This document shows, one piece after another, positions 1-9,469 of a DNA stretch of 14,628 nucleotides (positions are counted from its first letter, which is position 1; each line of letters starts with the position of its first letter). The notes below the pieces were generated by a model, which saw only the letters and a program-made list of their open reading frames with translations, made no database searches and was not told where the DNA came from. Position numbers and translations under genes: made by a program. Origin of the DNA: Neolecta irregularis DAH-3 (taxonomy: Eukaryota; Ascomycota; Neolectomycetes; Neolectales; Neolectaceae); contig LXFE01000642.1 in the NCBI GenBank assembly GCA_001929475.1, forward strand, positions 1-14,628. Direction: 5' to 3'.

Positions 1-246
1 GGCGGCGGCGGCTTCCGCCCGGCGCGCGCCTTTGAGCCCAGCGCGTTCAGCTGCGACGACCCCGGCCGCCACCGCAGCTTCCCGCTGCCCAGAGACTTCA
101 TGCGCCCGCGCGACGACGGCCAGCCAGTCATGGAAATGCCGCTGCCCCACCAACGCATCGGGTTTATCCGGGGAACCGTCATCAAGGACGCCCGCGGAGA
201 CATCGGCATTGCGAACTGGGTGTTCCAGCAGCCAGACGGCTACTAA
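1..246 (+). CDS. 3' end of an unrecognised GC-rich gene (partial)
   Basis: Frame 1 is open from the first base of the window to a TAA at 244-246 and gives 81 residues, so this is the C-terminal end of a protein that starts upstream. The segment begins with a glycine run, is rich in Arg, Pro and Asp, and ends with a more structured stretch (IGFIRGTVIKDARGDIGIAN, then WVFQQPDGY). I do not recognise the family. Third codon positions are almost all G or C, unlike the genes to the right. Frame 2 is also open much further, but it runs into the antisense of the next gene and looks like chance. The choice of frame 1 rests on codon composition and the natural stop just before the neighbour's 3' end. 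It converges with the minus-strand gene that ends at 326. Confidence 0.5.
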   Translation, partial: GGGGFRPARAFEPSAFSCDDPGRHRSFPLPRDFMRPRDDGQPVMEMPLPHQRIGFIRGTVIKDARGDIGIANWVFQQPDGY

Positions 247-325
247 GCGCGGCTCCGAGAAAATCTCGACCCTTTGTAATGTACTTGACTACTGTTTTAT
301 AAAAGCCTGCATCATCGCAGATGCT
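247..325. other. short convergent intergenic spacer
   Basis: 79 bp between two converging stop codons. It is AT-rich in its second half and contains a TTTTATAAAAG stretch that could serve 3'-end formation on either strand. No gene is seen. The 3' UTRs of the two neighbours probably overlap here. Confidence 0.4.
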
Positions 326-1672
326 CTACTCTACGGTCGGCTCGGACACTGCTCCAGAGTCCGGCATCTTGATCGATGCGGGAATGCCGATCGACGTCTT
401 GAACGTCAAGACATCCGCCGCTTCTTTCGCCGGCGCTTCTTTCGCCGGTACCTGCTCATCCAGAGGTGCCTTGTGAATCAAAACACTCTCACACACTGCG
501 TACCGCCCTCGTCGCCTCCAGCACTGCGCTGTCCTGCACGGGACTCGTCGATTCAGATGCCTCTGCGTCAGCCGCACCCCCAAATATGCATACTGCCTTC
601 TTCTTGTAGGGCCCCCGTTTCGTCCCTGCTTTCGAAAAAGGGGTAAATGGCGCATAGCGATCCTCGCTCTTGACAGTCGCAGATATAGCTGCAAATTCAC
701 TAGTCACCTTTGAGCGTGCAATCTTGTTCATTGTCTCTGCCATCTCTTGTGCCACCTTTTCTAGAGGGTCGATCACCTGTCGGATCGCCTCGCATATCTT
801 ACCCGGGCAATTATGCAGCGTCATAGTAGTCGGCTGGTAATGAACAGTGATGCCTTCCAGAGGAGGCGTGACGATCAAAAAAGACAACAAAGCCTACAAT
901 TACTCAACGTGCAATACCCGAATCGTACCTCTTGCGGATTTGAAGTATCCAGAATCGCACTTTTGGGCAGCATCCACCGCTCAGAGACATTCTCGCGGAA
1001 TTCAAACACAATGTCCGTTCCCATAACAATTCTTGCCTGAGGAGGCGATTTCGCCTTGGGCGCTTTGGCTTTGGCCTTGGCCTCTGGCCGTGCAGGAGAA
1101 TGCAGAGTCGGATTACTATCATGCCCAACAGAAGTAGCTTGTATATAATTGGTCAAAACTTCAACCTGTTGAGGGGATGCTGTCCCATTCGCTACCATTG
1201 ATAATATTTGCATAAGCTGCGGGTTTGATCGAGCAGCCTGGTTTAGTTTGTCAATAACTGCTTGTTGTTGCAATGGTGATATGGACGTGAATGTCGGACG
1301 TGAAGACGCTCCAGTCACTACAGACGCTCCAGTCACTGAAGACTCCTGAAACAGCGGAATATTCTTGGTCATCATAGCCTGACAACTACCAGACTCTGCA
1401 GCCGACCCTGTCGGTGACTCCACTCCTGAACTCGCTTTGAGCGGACCCAAATATTTCGCAACAAAGAATTTCGTTTCAGGAAATGTATGCACTCCAAATG
1501 ACACGTCACATACACCCAGACGAGTAAGATTGTGTTCAGGTTGATTGGATTTGCCTTCAGGATTCTTTTTCGATTTCCTCGTCGCAGATCTCGACCAAAA
1601 GCTTTTGAATAAACCAGCACTGAGGTAAGTTTGTCTCGAACGCAACAAAGCAGCAGATAATCCTCTAACCAT
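326..1672 (-). CDS. Unassigned probable nuclear/chromatin-type protein, 3 exons
   Basis: Model: exons 1672-929, 893-504 and 469-326, with introns of 35 nt (GTACGA...TTGTAG) and 34 nt (GTACGC...CACAAG), both phase 0, giving 425 aa. The first join is well supported because it turns two separate frames into a continuous segment (residues about 228-275) that reads like one conserved domain: an acidic/aromatic strand, ERWMLPKSAILD, then SFLIVTPP and HYQP. Before it, residues about 130-175 form a Gln/Asn-rich helix. A Lys/Ala/Pro stretch (AKAKAKAPKAKSPP) near 205 and KRGPYKKK in exon 2 resemble nuclear-localisation or DNA-binding tails. Exon 3 holds a duplicated PAKEA. The layout recalls fungal chromatin-associated regulators, but I cannot name the family. 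The first 40 residues are basic and poorly supported; an upstream ATG at 1680 is in another frame, and an undetected intron near the 5' end is possible. It diverges from the hydrolase gene across 159 bp. Confidence 0.6.
419..448. repeat. Tandem 15-bp duplication in last exon
   Basis: The unit CGCTTCTTTCGCCGG is present twice in direct succession (419-433 and 434-448). On the minus strand it encodes PAKEA repeated, in frame, so the duplication lengthens the protein by five residues without breaking it. Confidence 0.8.
1304..1337. repeat. 16-bp direct repeat inside coding sequence
   Basis: AGACGCTCCAGTCACT occurs at 1304-1319 and again at 1322-1337, an 18-bp period. On the coding (minus) strand it gives a duplicated Val-Thr-Gly-Ala-Ser segment. 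It is probably a recent slippage duplication in a low-complexity linker. Confidence 0.8.
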
Positions 1673-1831
1673 AAATACATACTACATGGGAAATGTACGA
1701 AAAGTCGGGAATCAGCTCTGGAGTTGCATTATTCAATTGTATCTGAGACTGTGAGTGCATTGGAGGTTGCAAATCGATCCACCAACAACCACTATTTTTT
1801 GTGTTGCTGCTTTACTTTACTAGTATTACTG
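1673..1831. promoter_or_regulatory. Divergent promoter region (unassigned gene / hydrolase)
   Basis: 159 bp separate the two divergent start codons, so both promoters must lie here or in the 5' UTRs. No clear TATA box is seen. Two upstream ATGs in the plus direction, at 1686 and 1693, open short ORFs that end at 1754 and 1746, before the hydrolase ATG at 1832. They matter only if the hydrolase transcript starts upstream of them. Confidence 0.45.
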
Positions 1832-3068
1832 ATGGCCACTACATTTTCCCTTTTGCGTGCCGGCTGGCTGTTTCTGCTAGTGCTCGGAATTTTATACATG
1901 TTGTTTCTAACAGCACTGGCGGTACCGGTATTACAACGCGCAGTCCAATATGCGCATGTTGTGCGGCTGCCATATGTTTCTTGGCTCCAAAAACCAGAAA
2001 TGCTGGGTTTTGCCCCAGGACGGGTGCATTCAATGTTTTTGCCAACAGCGGACGGTCAGATTGTGCATACATGGCATATTCGACCCCTGCATTCATCTAG
2101 CAAGGGATCTTTGGTCGATTCTACATCGCATCTGGTCGTGTATTGTATGTCTTTGTGCAGATCTGCCAAACGACTCACCTGTCAGTTCATGGCAACGCTG
2201 GTACTCTTGCTTCCCAGGGCCGCCGCGACTTTTTCCATGCCGCCTCGGCCCTCCCAAACACCCATGTCCTTGCAATCGACTATGTACATCCTCCAACCCT
2301 AAACACATCTTACATCTCCAGCGCGGTTTCGGCCAGTCATCAGGCTCGCCGTCGGAAGAGGGCTTGATCCTGGATGGTATCATTCTTATCTCGTAAATCT
2401 GGTCTCACTTAAAGGCCTTGCAGCCGTACAATGGGCCCTTGATCAAGGCATAGATCCATCCCGCATCGCCATTGTCGGGCAGAGCCTTGGATCTGCCGTA
2501 TGCATTGCCACCGCTGAGCGCCTTGCCTCTATGAACATACACGTCAAAGCACTAGTGTTGATCGCTGGATTCACATCGGTGCCCGACCTGCTCAGTACCT
2601 TTAGAAACGGCGGCGTTTTTTCAATATTAGGGTATGTTTTCCCCCATTCTCTCTCTAATTCCGTCTAGACCCCTACAAAACTATCCTCTCCTTCAAAAGT
2701 GGCTAATCAACACTTTTGTCCTCGACAAATGGGATTCTGCCAATCGACTTCATCTGTTGGTCCCAAAGTTGTCAACCGAGACCTCCATCCTCATCATACA
2801 CGCTCACAATGACTTTCATATCCCGTATTCACATAGTGTCCAGTTGTACGAAACGGCAAGAGCGCTTGTTCCCCACGATCTGTCAAAAAACGAAATGAGT
2901 GGAGTCGACAAGCACTTCTCGCTTGAAAGGGCAGGCAAACAAGTGGTCAAATTTGTGGAAACGTCTTTTGGCGGGCACAACCAAGTGCAAAACACCGATG
3001 CATCCATCATAGCCATCGGAAAGGCTTTGGGTGTTTTACATGACTCATTTACGTACACATATACATAG
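1832..3068 (+). CDS. ABHD12-like membrane-anchored alpha/beta hydrolase, 5 exons
   Basis: Exons 1832-2144, 2186-2283, 2322-2376, 2415-2631 and 2669-3068; introns 41, 38, 38 and 37 nt; all phases close and give 360 aa. The ATG at 1832 starts a hydrophobic N-terminal segment (residues about 7-35, a single membrane anchor), followed by the fold: HGNAG oxyanion motif (106-110), DYRGFGQSSGSP (from about 136), nucleophile elbow GQSLGS with Ser179, acidic residue in HAHND (Asp276), and GGHN with His331. These complete a Ser-Asp-His triad in the usual order. Proteins of the ABHD12/ABHD13 type are lipid or lysophospholipid serine hydrolases of internal membranes. The substrate here is not predictable. 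The open frame extends upstream of 1832 but contains no earlier in-frame ATG. The gene converges with the ABC transporter, with stop codons 35 bp apart. Confidence 0.9.
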
Positions 3069-3103
3069 ATCAAGGAGAATTCAACATGCTCCTAATAAAC
3101 TCC

Positions 3104-6100
3104 TTATGATTCGTTCTTACTCTCCCACTCGCCCTTTTGGATCAGATTGTACAACTTGCCTTGCCGCTGCATCAAATTGTTGAACGCTCCAACTTCCACA
3201 ACTCGTCCGTTTTCCATTACAACAACTTTATCCGCCAACTCCATCATCTCGCGTTTATGTGTAACAATAATACCCGTATGGCCGTTTAGACACCTACGAA
3301 TGGCATCCTGGACACTTTTGCTGGACTCAGGATCCAATGCACTGGTGCACTCGTCAAGAATAAGTACTCGAGGCTTTCGAATAAGTGCTCGTGCCAGAGC
3401 AATTCGCTGAGCTTGACCGCCCGACAGCGCTCCACCAGACTCACCCAAGGTTGTATCATATCCTTCTGGAAGTGTCATAATAAAGTCATGAATAGATGCA
3501 AGCCGTGCTGCTTTGACGATTTCTGCCCGATCAAACTCACCATCCCCATAAGCAATGTTTTCAGCTACTGTAAGGTCGAACAACATTGGAGATTGGCTGA
3601 CAATTGCAATCTTGCTTCTCCACCACGATGTATCAAGTTGCGTGATTTCATGACCATCAATCTTTATCGCACCTGTATTTGCTTGATAAAAGCGTTGAAT
3701 TAGACTAATAACGGTTGATTTCCCTGACCCTGATCCCCTGTATGGTCAGTTTACACTTATCACCCATTCACATACCCTACAATAGCAATAGACTCGTTTG
3801 AATTCACACCAAAGCTAACGTCACACAATACAGATGCATTAGGACGACAGGGATACGCAAAATTCACCTTTTCGAAAAGTACCGCGCCGCGAAGAGGGAA
3901 GTGAGCGCTGCCCTGCCCCTCTTCTGTATCTACTTCTAGGTTCGAAAGAGTATAAATATGCTTGGCTGCTTCTTTTGTTCTGCTGATTTGTGGGAGTAGT
4001 GAAATCGATTGAGACGCATTGGATAGCGAAAACATCAGAATGGTAAACACAGTGAGAAGCCTGACGGCAGTGTAGGTCCCATTCGCGACCAGGTATCCTC
4101 CGTACCAGAACAGTAACGCTTCAAATTAGTCTACATTATGGCAACCTCAAACCTTTGGTAAGATAACTGATAGCTTCAGTCATTCCATGCCCAAAGCCAG
4201 AAGCAAGGGCTCGTTGTGAAGAGCACTTGTCCAAGTTGTCAACCGCTTCGTTATGACGTTTCCGCATCAGTGGATTCAAGACAAAAACTTTAAGTATCTC
4301 ATGGTTGAAAATGCACTTGAATGTTAGTATATAATGCACTAGTAGCCATACGTCGTATTGGAGATCCCATACTTTCTCCAAAGCCTCGTAGCATTTCTTC
4401 TGAGATTGATCCACCAGCCATGCATAAAGACGAGTAGAAAGATACATGACTGGTGCAACAGACAATCCAGCCAAAGTGAGCTGCCAGCCGACAATTAGAG
4501 ACCAAATTATTCCCATGACAATCATCGTCACTGCCACGAGTAAGCTGCCGGCGTACCTTCCTAAAATCGATCGTAAGGACTCAGTATCGCTCATTAAAAT
4601 TCGAGTAATCGCCGAAGCTGAATGATCCGTGATATCAAACCACCTCTGGTCCTGCATGAGAATCTTTTCCATGCTTGTCCTTCGAATAACATTGACCCAA
4701 ATCTGACCACAGCGATCCAAAAAGTACGTTTTGAAGGCGAATGATAAGCCATCGGCAAATGCGATCAGCAACACTATAAGGGTCCAGTGATTGGCAAAGC
4801 TTGTGTCATCGAGTATAGTTTGAGAGAATAAAGAACTCAATAAACGAGACAAAGCGAAAGAAAAAAGGGGTGTAGCTGTACCATTTATAACACTGGCCAG
4901 AATGCCCACACATAAAGCAAACTTTGAAGGAAGACCGATGATGGCATCTTTTACAAGCCTTGTAAAGGAAATGTTGATCTCTGCTTCTTGAGGAAGAACA
5001 CACTCCATACACTCGACTTTTTCAGCAAGGCGTCTAGGTACGTAACGCTTTTGAACAGCAGTAGCTGCAGATATGACTGCCTTCAAGTCACTCTCCGGAA
5101 CCGTTAATCCCCCTAGTGACAATTTTGCATTGTACGCAGAGGAGGTGAAGTCTAAAATTGTGCTTTGGTGACCGCCCTTTGAGATGCCAACCTTTTGAGG
5201 AATATGCGGTAGAAATGAAGATCGCCTACGGATCCAGGACGCCCGAATAGTTGATCGTCTTGATATAGCTTGTTGATTTAGCTTTTCAAGCTCTGGCTCA
5301 GAGAGGTGAATCATGTTAAAAAACGGCCCTGAAGGATCCTGTATCAAGTCCCGTCTGAATCCACCTTGCACAACTAAACCATCTTTCATGACATAAGCGA
5401 AATCATCGTCTCGAATCTGTGAAATATCGTGAGTGATGATAATGGTCGTTTTCCCGCGCCTCCAGGCGCGGACAGCATCATTCACCAATGAACGTCGGAT
5501 ATAGTCCAGAGCGCTAGTTGCCTCATCTTGAGAGTTAGGTACTTTAAGGGTTGAAACTAGTACCAAGTATGAGGATCGATGTATCCCTTAAACGAGCTCG
5601 AGCAATGGCTACCCTTTGCCGTTGACCACCACTAAGAAGATCATCAGTGACAACGGTGTCAATACCCTCAGGAAGATCAAACAAAGTCTCTGAGAGCATA
5701 GCCATTTGACAAGCATTTTCGACTTCCTGCAAGGGGACGTTCAAAGGATCACCCCGAGCGAACGCGATATTATTGAATATTGTGTCGTCGAATAGGGAAG
5801 AATCTTGTTGAACCAACGTTACATTCTTTCGCAACCAGTTAGGATCAATTATGTCGATGGGATAGTTATCAACTGTTAAAGACCCATGAGAGATTTCGTA
5901 GAGTCGAACAAGAAGCGAGCCGATTGTACTCTTGCCAGATCCACTAGGACCCACGATATATGTTGTTTCGTAGGCAGGTATTTTGAGACTTAATCCACGC
6001 AATACATACGACTGTGGCCGAGAAGGATATGCAAATGACACCTAAATCTTCAGTATCTCAAGAAAGCGAAGTGCTTACATCCCGAATCGAGATTTCGCCA

Positions 6101-7321
6101 AAGCATTGAATAGGCCTGATCCCAACATCAGATGTCGATTTGTTTGTCTCCTTAAATCGGAGTAACTCAAGCAGAGCAGAGGCGGCTGACCTGCCTTTGT
6201 CGATTATGACCATTTGAGGAGCAATTGACTGTAAACTTTGGGCCGCGGTCAAGCACGACCACATTGTGGTCATAACGTTTCCCGGGGTAGCAGAGCCCTT
6301 TCGAACGAGGTAAATTCCAAACCAGAACCCTTGGACGAACATCGAAAGTATGACAAATTTAATAGCACCCTGTTGATTTGAATTGAGGTAAGTCTGGCGA
6401 GTAAAAGATATTTCTGCAAGACGAATCGCTGCCGCGAATTTCTTGAATTCAAATTTTTGAGCATTGAAAGCCTTCACAGTAGCGATAGCACTGATGGCTC
6501 CATCGAGTATCGATGAAGCTTTCGACAAATGAACTCTTTCATCGCGGATTGGGGCTTGAATTCGCGTCGCAGCGGCTACCGCAATAACCACAACAACCGG
6601 CAAGGTTGACAATATGACCAACGTTAAAGACCACGAATTATAAAAGCCTACTCCTACAGAAACAAGGCAGGAAGTTATACTTGTGACAACATATCCAGTT
6701 GGCTCTGAGATAGACAACTGAACTTCATCGAGCTGTCTAGAATTGTTAAGACAGTATATTGAATGAATTTTGCCTTTGAGATATAGTGAGCAACCCCGCA
6801 GCGCCGTCTTGGTGAAGGTCGTACCAAGTATTATTTTTCTCAGATAAAGCAGTAAACAAGAGCTTGCGAGCTCTTACGACTTGTCGTGTACCAAACATCA
6901 TCCACGAGAAAATGAACAAGAACCCAGATATCCAGCTCAAGATCCCAATGACAACAAGTCCAAGGACGAGATTGTTGATGGTTTGTGATAGCTCAGCTCT
7001 GGTGAGTAAACTCGGTACAGAATATTTGGAGAAGGCCTCAAATATACGTCCTAGCACTATTGTCAAGGCCGGACTGGATAATCCCGAGAAGACAGAAGAT
7101 GCAATGGCAATTAGTAAGATAGGAATATCTGAACGAGTAATAAATGCGAATAAATGTGCGAATTTGGATGAGCGAGCCATGTGAATCTCATCGGAATTGG
7201 AAGCTTTATGTGATTTGATTTTGAGGGTTTCCAAAGATGAGTTGACAAGATCTTCTTGTGAAGGAGCAAAAGATAGATGTTCTTGAAAAGTCCGAGCAAC
7301 ATGGACAGGACCGGCCTGCAT
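3104..7321 (-). CDS. STE6: STE6/Mam1-type ABCB full transporter (mating-pheromone exporter), 7 exons
   Basis: Exons 7321-6774, 6736-6079, 6041-5564, 5526-4352, 4315-4153, 4118-3776 and 3737-3104; introns 37, 37, 37, 36, 34 and 38 nt; every phase closes, giving 1332 aa, close to the length of fission yeast Mam1 and of Ste6. The order is TMD1-NBD1-TMD2-NBD2. NBD1 has Walker A GPSGSGKST (433-441), Q-loop in TLVQQD, LSGGQ (538-542), Walker B LILDEATSALD (Asp562, Glu563) and H-loop His594. NBD2 has Walker A GGSGSGKST (1122-1130, split by the last intron), LSGGQ (1226-1230), Walker B LILDE (Asp1250, Glu1251) and His1282. Both ATP sites look intact. The segment just after NBD1 (SQIRDDDFAYVMKDGLVVQG) closely follows the Ste6 pattern, which separates it from generic multidrug pumps. 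Members of this family export farnesylated a-factor/M-factor peptide across the plasma membrane. The first intron needs a GC donor. A general ABCB exporter is the main alternative. Confidence 0.93.
4316..4351 (-). other. 36-nt stop-free intron in STE6
   Basis: The sequence GTATGG...TATACTAACATTCAAG is bounded by GT and AG and carries a perfect TACTAAC branch site 13 nt from the 3' end. It is 36 nt long, in phase 0 and has no stop, so retention would insert 12 residues. It would be missed by an ORF scan. Confidence 0.75.
6737..6773 (-). other. Candidate GC-AG intron 1 of STE6
   Basis: On the minus strand exon 1 ends CTCAAAG and the 37-nt intron runs GCAAAA...CTTAACAATTCTAG. Without splicing the frame stops after a few codons. 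With this splice the protein reads GLLTISQRQLDEVQLSISEP, as expected for this part of TMD1. The intron length and branch-like CTTAAC match the neighbouring introns. No GT donor nearby gives a better join; the alternative GTTGCT donor loses about seven conserved-looking residues. Confidence 0.7.
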
Positions 7322-7749
7322 AATGATCGTACTGAACGACAGATGATAAAGCGGTAAATTGAAACGAAAGTGACAACCATGTTATTCTTATTGTCATACT
7401 TGATCAATGCCCAGTTGTCGAGGAAAGCGGTAAGCATTGTTGGATCAACAATGGTGGGCGTTCCGTGAAACAGACTTGGTCGCTAATGTGAGACACACGG
7501 ATAGGGGCGGTCTTCCATTCAGTTCAGAACTGTCGAAGGTATTATATCTGATAGAATGAGAAAAGACTTGTTGAACATTTGTTGGCCAAATCACTAATGG
7601 AATAGCGCCAAGTAGCTTTCTGCGAGATTTTTTAACTTGCAAGTCTAGTGTACGACATGGTATTGCTTGTCTCACTCACAGTAACGTAGGGCAAACTGTC
7701 ATACCAAAGTGCTTCCGACCTTTAACAAATTAGTACTTCCCATATAATA
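7322..7749. promoter_or_regulatory. Divergent promoter region STE6 / SYM1 with PRE-like heptamers
   Basis: 428 bp between the divergent ATGs of the transporter and the Mpv17-like gene. No gene is recognised; the short ORFs in it show no family motif. TGAAACA, the core of the Ste12 pheromone response element of budding yeast, occurs at 7466-7472, and the one-base variant TGAAACG at 7360-7366, 145 and 39 bp upstream of the STE6 start. I found no exact Ste11 TR-box (TTCTTTGTTY). A single heptamer match is weak evidence on its own. Confidence 0.4.
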
Positions 7750-8410
7750 ATGGCATCTCTCCTACGGTGGTACAATAGGAAATTAGCTGCACGCCCCCTG
7801 TTGACCCAATGTTGCTCGACTGCGGTATACATCAGCGAAACAAGCCCTTTGTTTGACATGAGATCCTTTTCGGTACTGGAGATATCATTTGCCAGCAGGT
7901 GATCGAGAAAAGGAAGTCCCACAACCTCTTGAGAACTTTGAGGTTTGGAATTTTTGGATTTGTAGGAGCAGCACCCGTATTCCTCACATGGTATAATGAA
8001 ATTTCTAGCTCTCGTCATAGAAATGAAAATTAATGATACAGGTACGGCGCGTTAAACAGGTTTGTGACATTTAAAAACCAAAACCTTGCACTCATCAGCC
8101 GAGTTGCTCTTGACCAGCTGGCATTCGCTCCGTTAAATATTGCTTGGTTCTTCTCTGCTGTAACCTTTCTCGAGGGGAAATCTCTCCCCGAAATAAATCG
8201 AAAACTCTCGGACACGTATTGGTCTACGTTAAAAGATAATTGGAAGATTTGGCCTATGATCCAGTTGATCAATTTCAAGGTTTTATAGCGCGAAATAGAA
8301 CAACTCTGACTATCTAGTTTGTGCCGTTACACCACCGTCTTATTTTTGTAAATATATGGGCGCTGGGGTGGAACTCATACCTCTCCTATGTCAATGCATC
8401 CAAAACGTAA
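7750..8410 (+). CDS. SYM1: Mpv17/PMP22-family membrane protein (Sym1-like), 4 exons
   Basis: Exons 7750-7824, 7863-7990, 8042-8279 and 8318-8410; introns 38, 51 and 38 nt; phases close and give 177 aa, the usual length of Mpv17/Sym1. The start MASLLRWYNRKLAARPLLTQ is typical of the family. Then come FGTGDIICQQVIEKR, GAAPVFLTWYGALNRF, RVALDQLAFAPLNIAWFF, the EGKS region, and the C-terminal signature running from WKIWP through FVPLHHRLIFVNIWALGWN to SYLSY. The four expected membrane helices are present. Sym1 lies in the mitochondrial inner membrane and supports metabolism under heat or ethanol stress, probably by solute flux; the biochemical role is unsettled. A peroxisomal PMP22-like paralogue is the alternative. 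No single open frame covers the gene, so simple ORF callers would see only exon 3. Confidence 0.93.
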
Positions 8411-9469
8411 AGGAATTGGAAAACTGCATTTATTTTCCAAAGAATACTGTAGTAACATGTTTTGTACAGAAAATCCCTTGATGATTTCTATAAACTGACT
8501 TGTCTTAGCTCTGACCTGTGCTGGACGGCTGCTGGACATTAATGTTCCATTTGTCTTTCAAGATTAGTTTTAAAGACTTTACCTGAGCCACTTCCAATAA
8601 CTGGCTGGTAGCACTCCTACCATGGATAGATAATTATTGTCCTTAGGCCATAATCCGGGAATCCCTGAATCTGATTCTGGCAATGGCCATGACATTATAG
8701 ATAGGCTTGGTTGCCACTGTTTCTTTCTATCAATATTTTGCACACATCACTCTCTCGCTTGGGCAAAAAGGTAACTAGGATACTAGTTTTCATATCAAGT
8801 GGGTATCAATGGCCGTCCAGAGGTATTCGAGAAGCATTTGACGAGTTAATATGGTCACAATTATTGCAGCTGTTGAGCGTTTAAAACAAACCGCCTTTGT
8901 AAGGAGGATACAGGGTATATTCTTACCGATAGGGCAAGTGGCTTAGTGATATTGACGGCATTAAATAAGAGGGTATATCAAGAAGGGAACCACATATACC
9001 TAACCTGGGTTAGGTTCATATAACATAGGTTAGGTATGTCCCTGGGGTTACGTTCATATAACATAGGTTAGACAATTAAACCTACTCATATTTGTATCCC
9101 AAGCAGCCTTGCTGTCATTTAAAGTCTGCAAATGTTGTACAAAGCTCGTTTTGCTTATTTTGGCAATAGATTACGCGATGCATCTTTTCTATCTGGATTT
9201 CTTTTAGTTTTATCTTAGTTTTATCTTTTTTAGCATCGTCGATCAATTTTGGGATTGTAAGTGTACACATACGGATGTTTCACCACTCTTTATCCTGCAA
9301 TATGTATACTGGATAATTGCGATTTTACAGGGTATACAGAAATGTCCTCTGTATTTGCGTACTGTACAGAGGTAACAAATTGAGTTGTTTCTATTTTCAT
9401 TTGTTTCCCACTGTACGACACGTGGGTGAAGCATCGCGTTCCACATTCAACACCAATCATAATAATACG
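8411..9469. other. Long intergenic region upstream of eIF4E
   Basis: About 1.06 kb with no gene I can support on either strand. It is AT-rich, with only short ORFs. It holds the 26-bp direct repeat and palindrome at 8996-9071 and a pyrimidine-rich tract at 9200-9233 in which TTAGTTTTATCT is repeated at 9204 and 9215 (sharing one base). The right part should contain the eIF4E promoter and 5' UTR; the left part the Mpv17 gene's 3' UTR. No tRNA-like T-loop or other known RNA gene was seen. Confidence 0.6.
8996..9071. repeat. 26-bp direct repeat with flanking palindrome (GGTTAG-rich)
   Basis: GGTTAGGTTCATATAACATAGGTTAG at 9008-9033 recurs at 9046-9071 with one change (G to C), a 38-bp spacing. 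Each copy follows CCTGG. In front of the first copy ACCTAACC/GGTTAGGT form a palindrome with a two-base centre, and ATACCTAACC at 8996-9005 is also the exact reverse complement of 9028-9037. The shared core is GGTTAG on both ends of each copy. Confidence 0.9.

Noticed and set aside
32-646. Long plus-strand ORF (204 codons) over the left end
   Set aside because: It runs antisense through the coding exons of the 326-1672 gene, and its first part is a shifted reading of the GC-rich gene. The residue composition is not protein-like.
8478-8590. Possible box C/D snoRNA (TGATGAT ... CTGA)
   Set aside because: The box words are present by chance level in AT-rich DNA, there is no flanking terminal stem and the spacing to the best D box is long.
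8850-8946. Short ORF of about 32 codons (ATG at 8850)
   Set aside because: Too short, no recognisable motif, and no convincing splice join to other exons.
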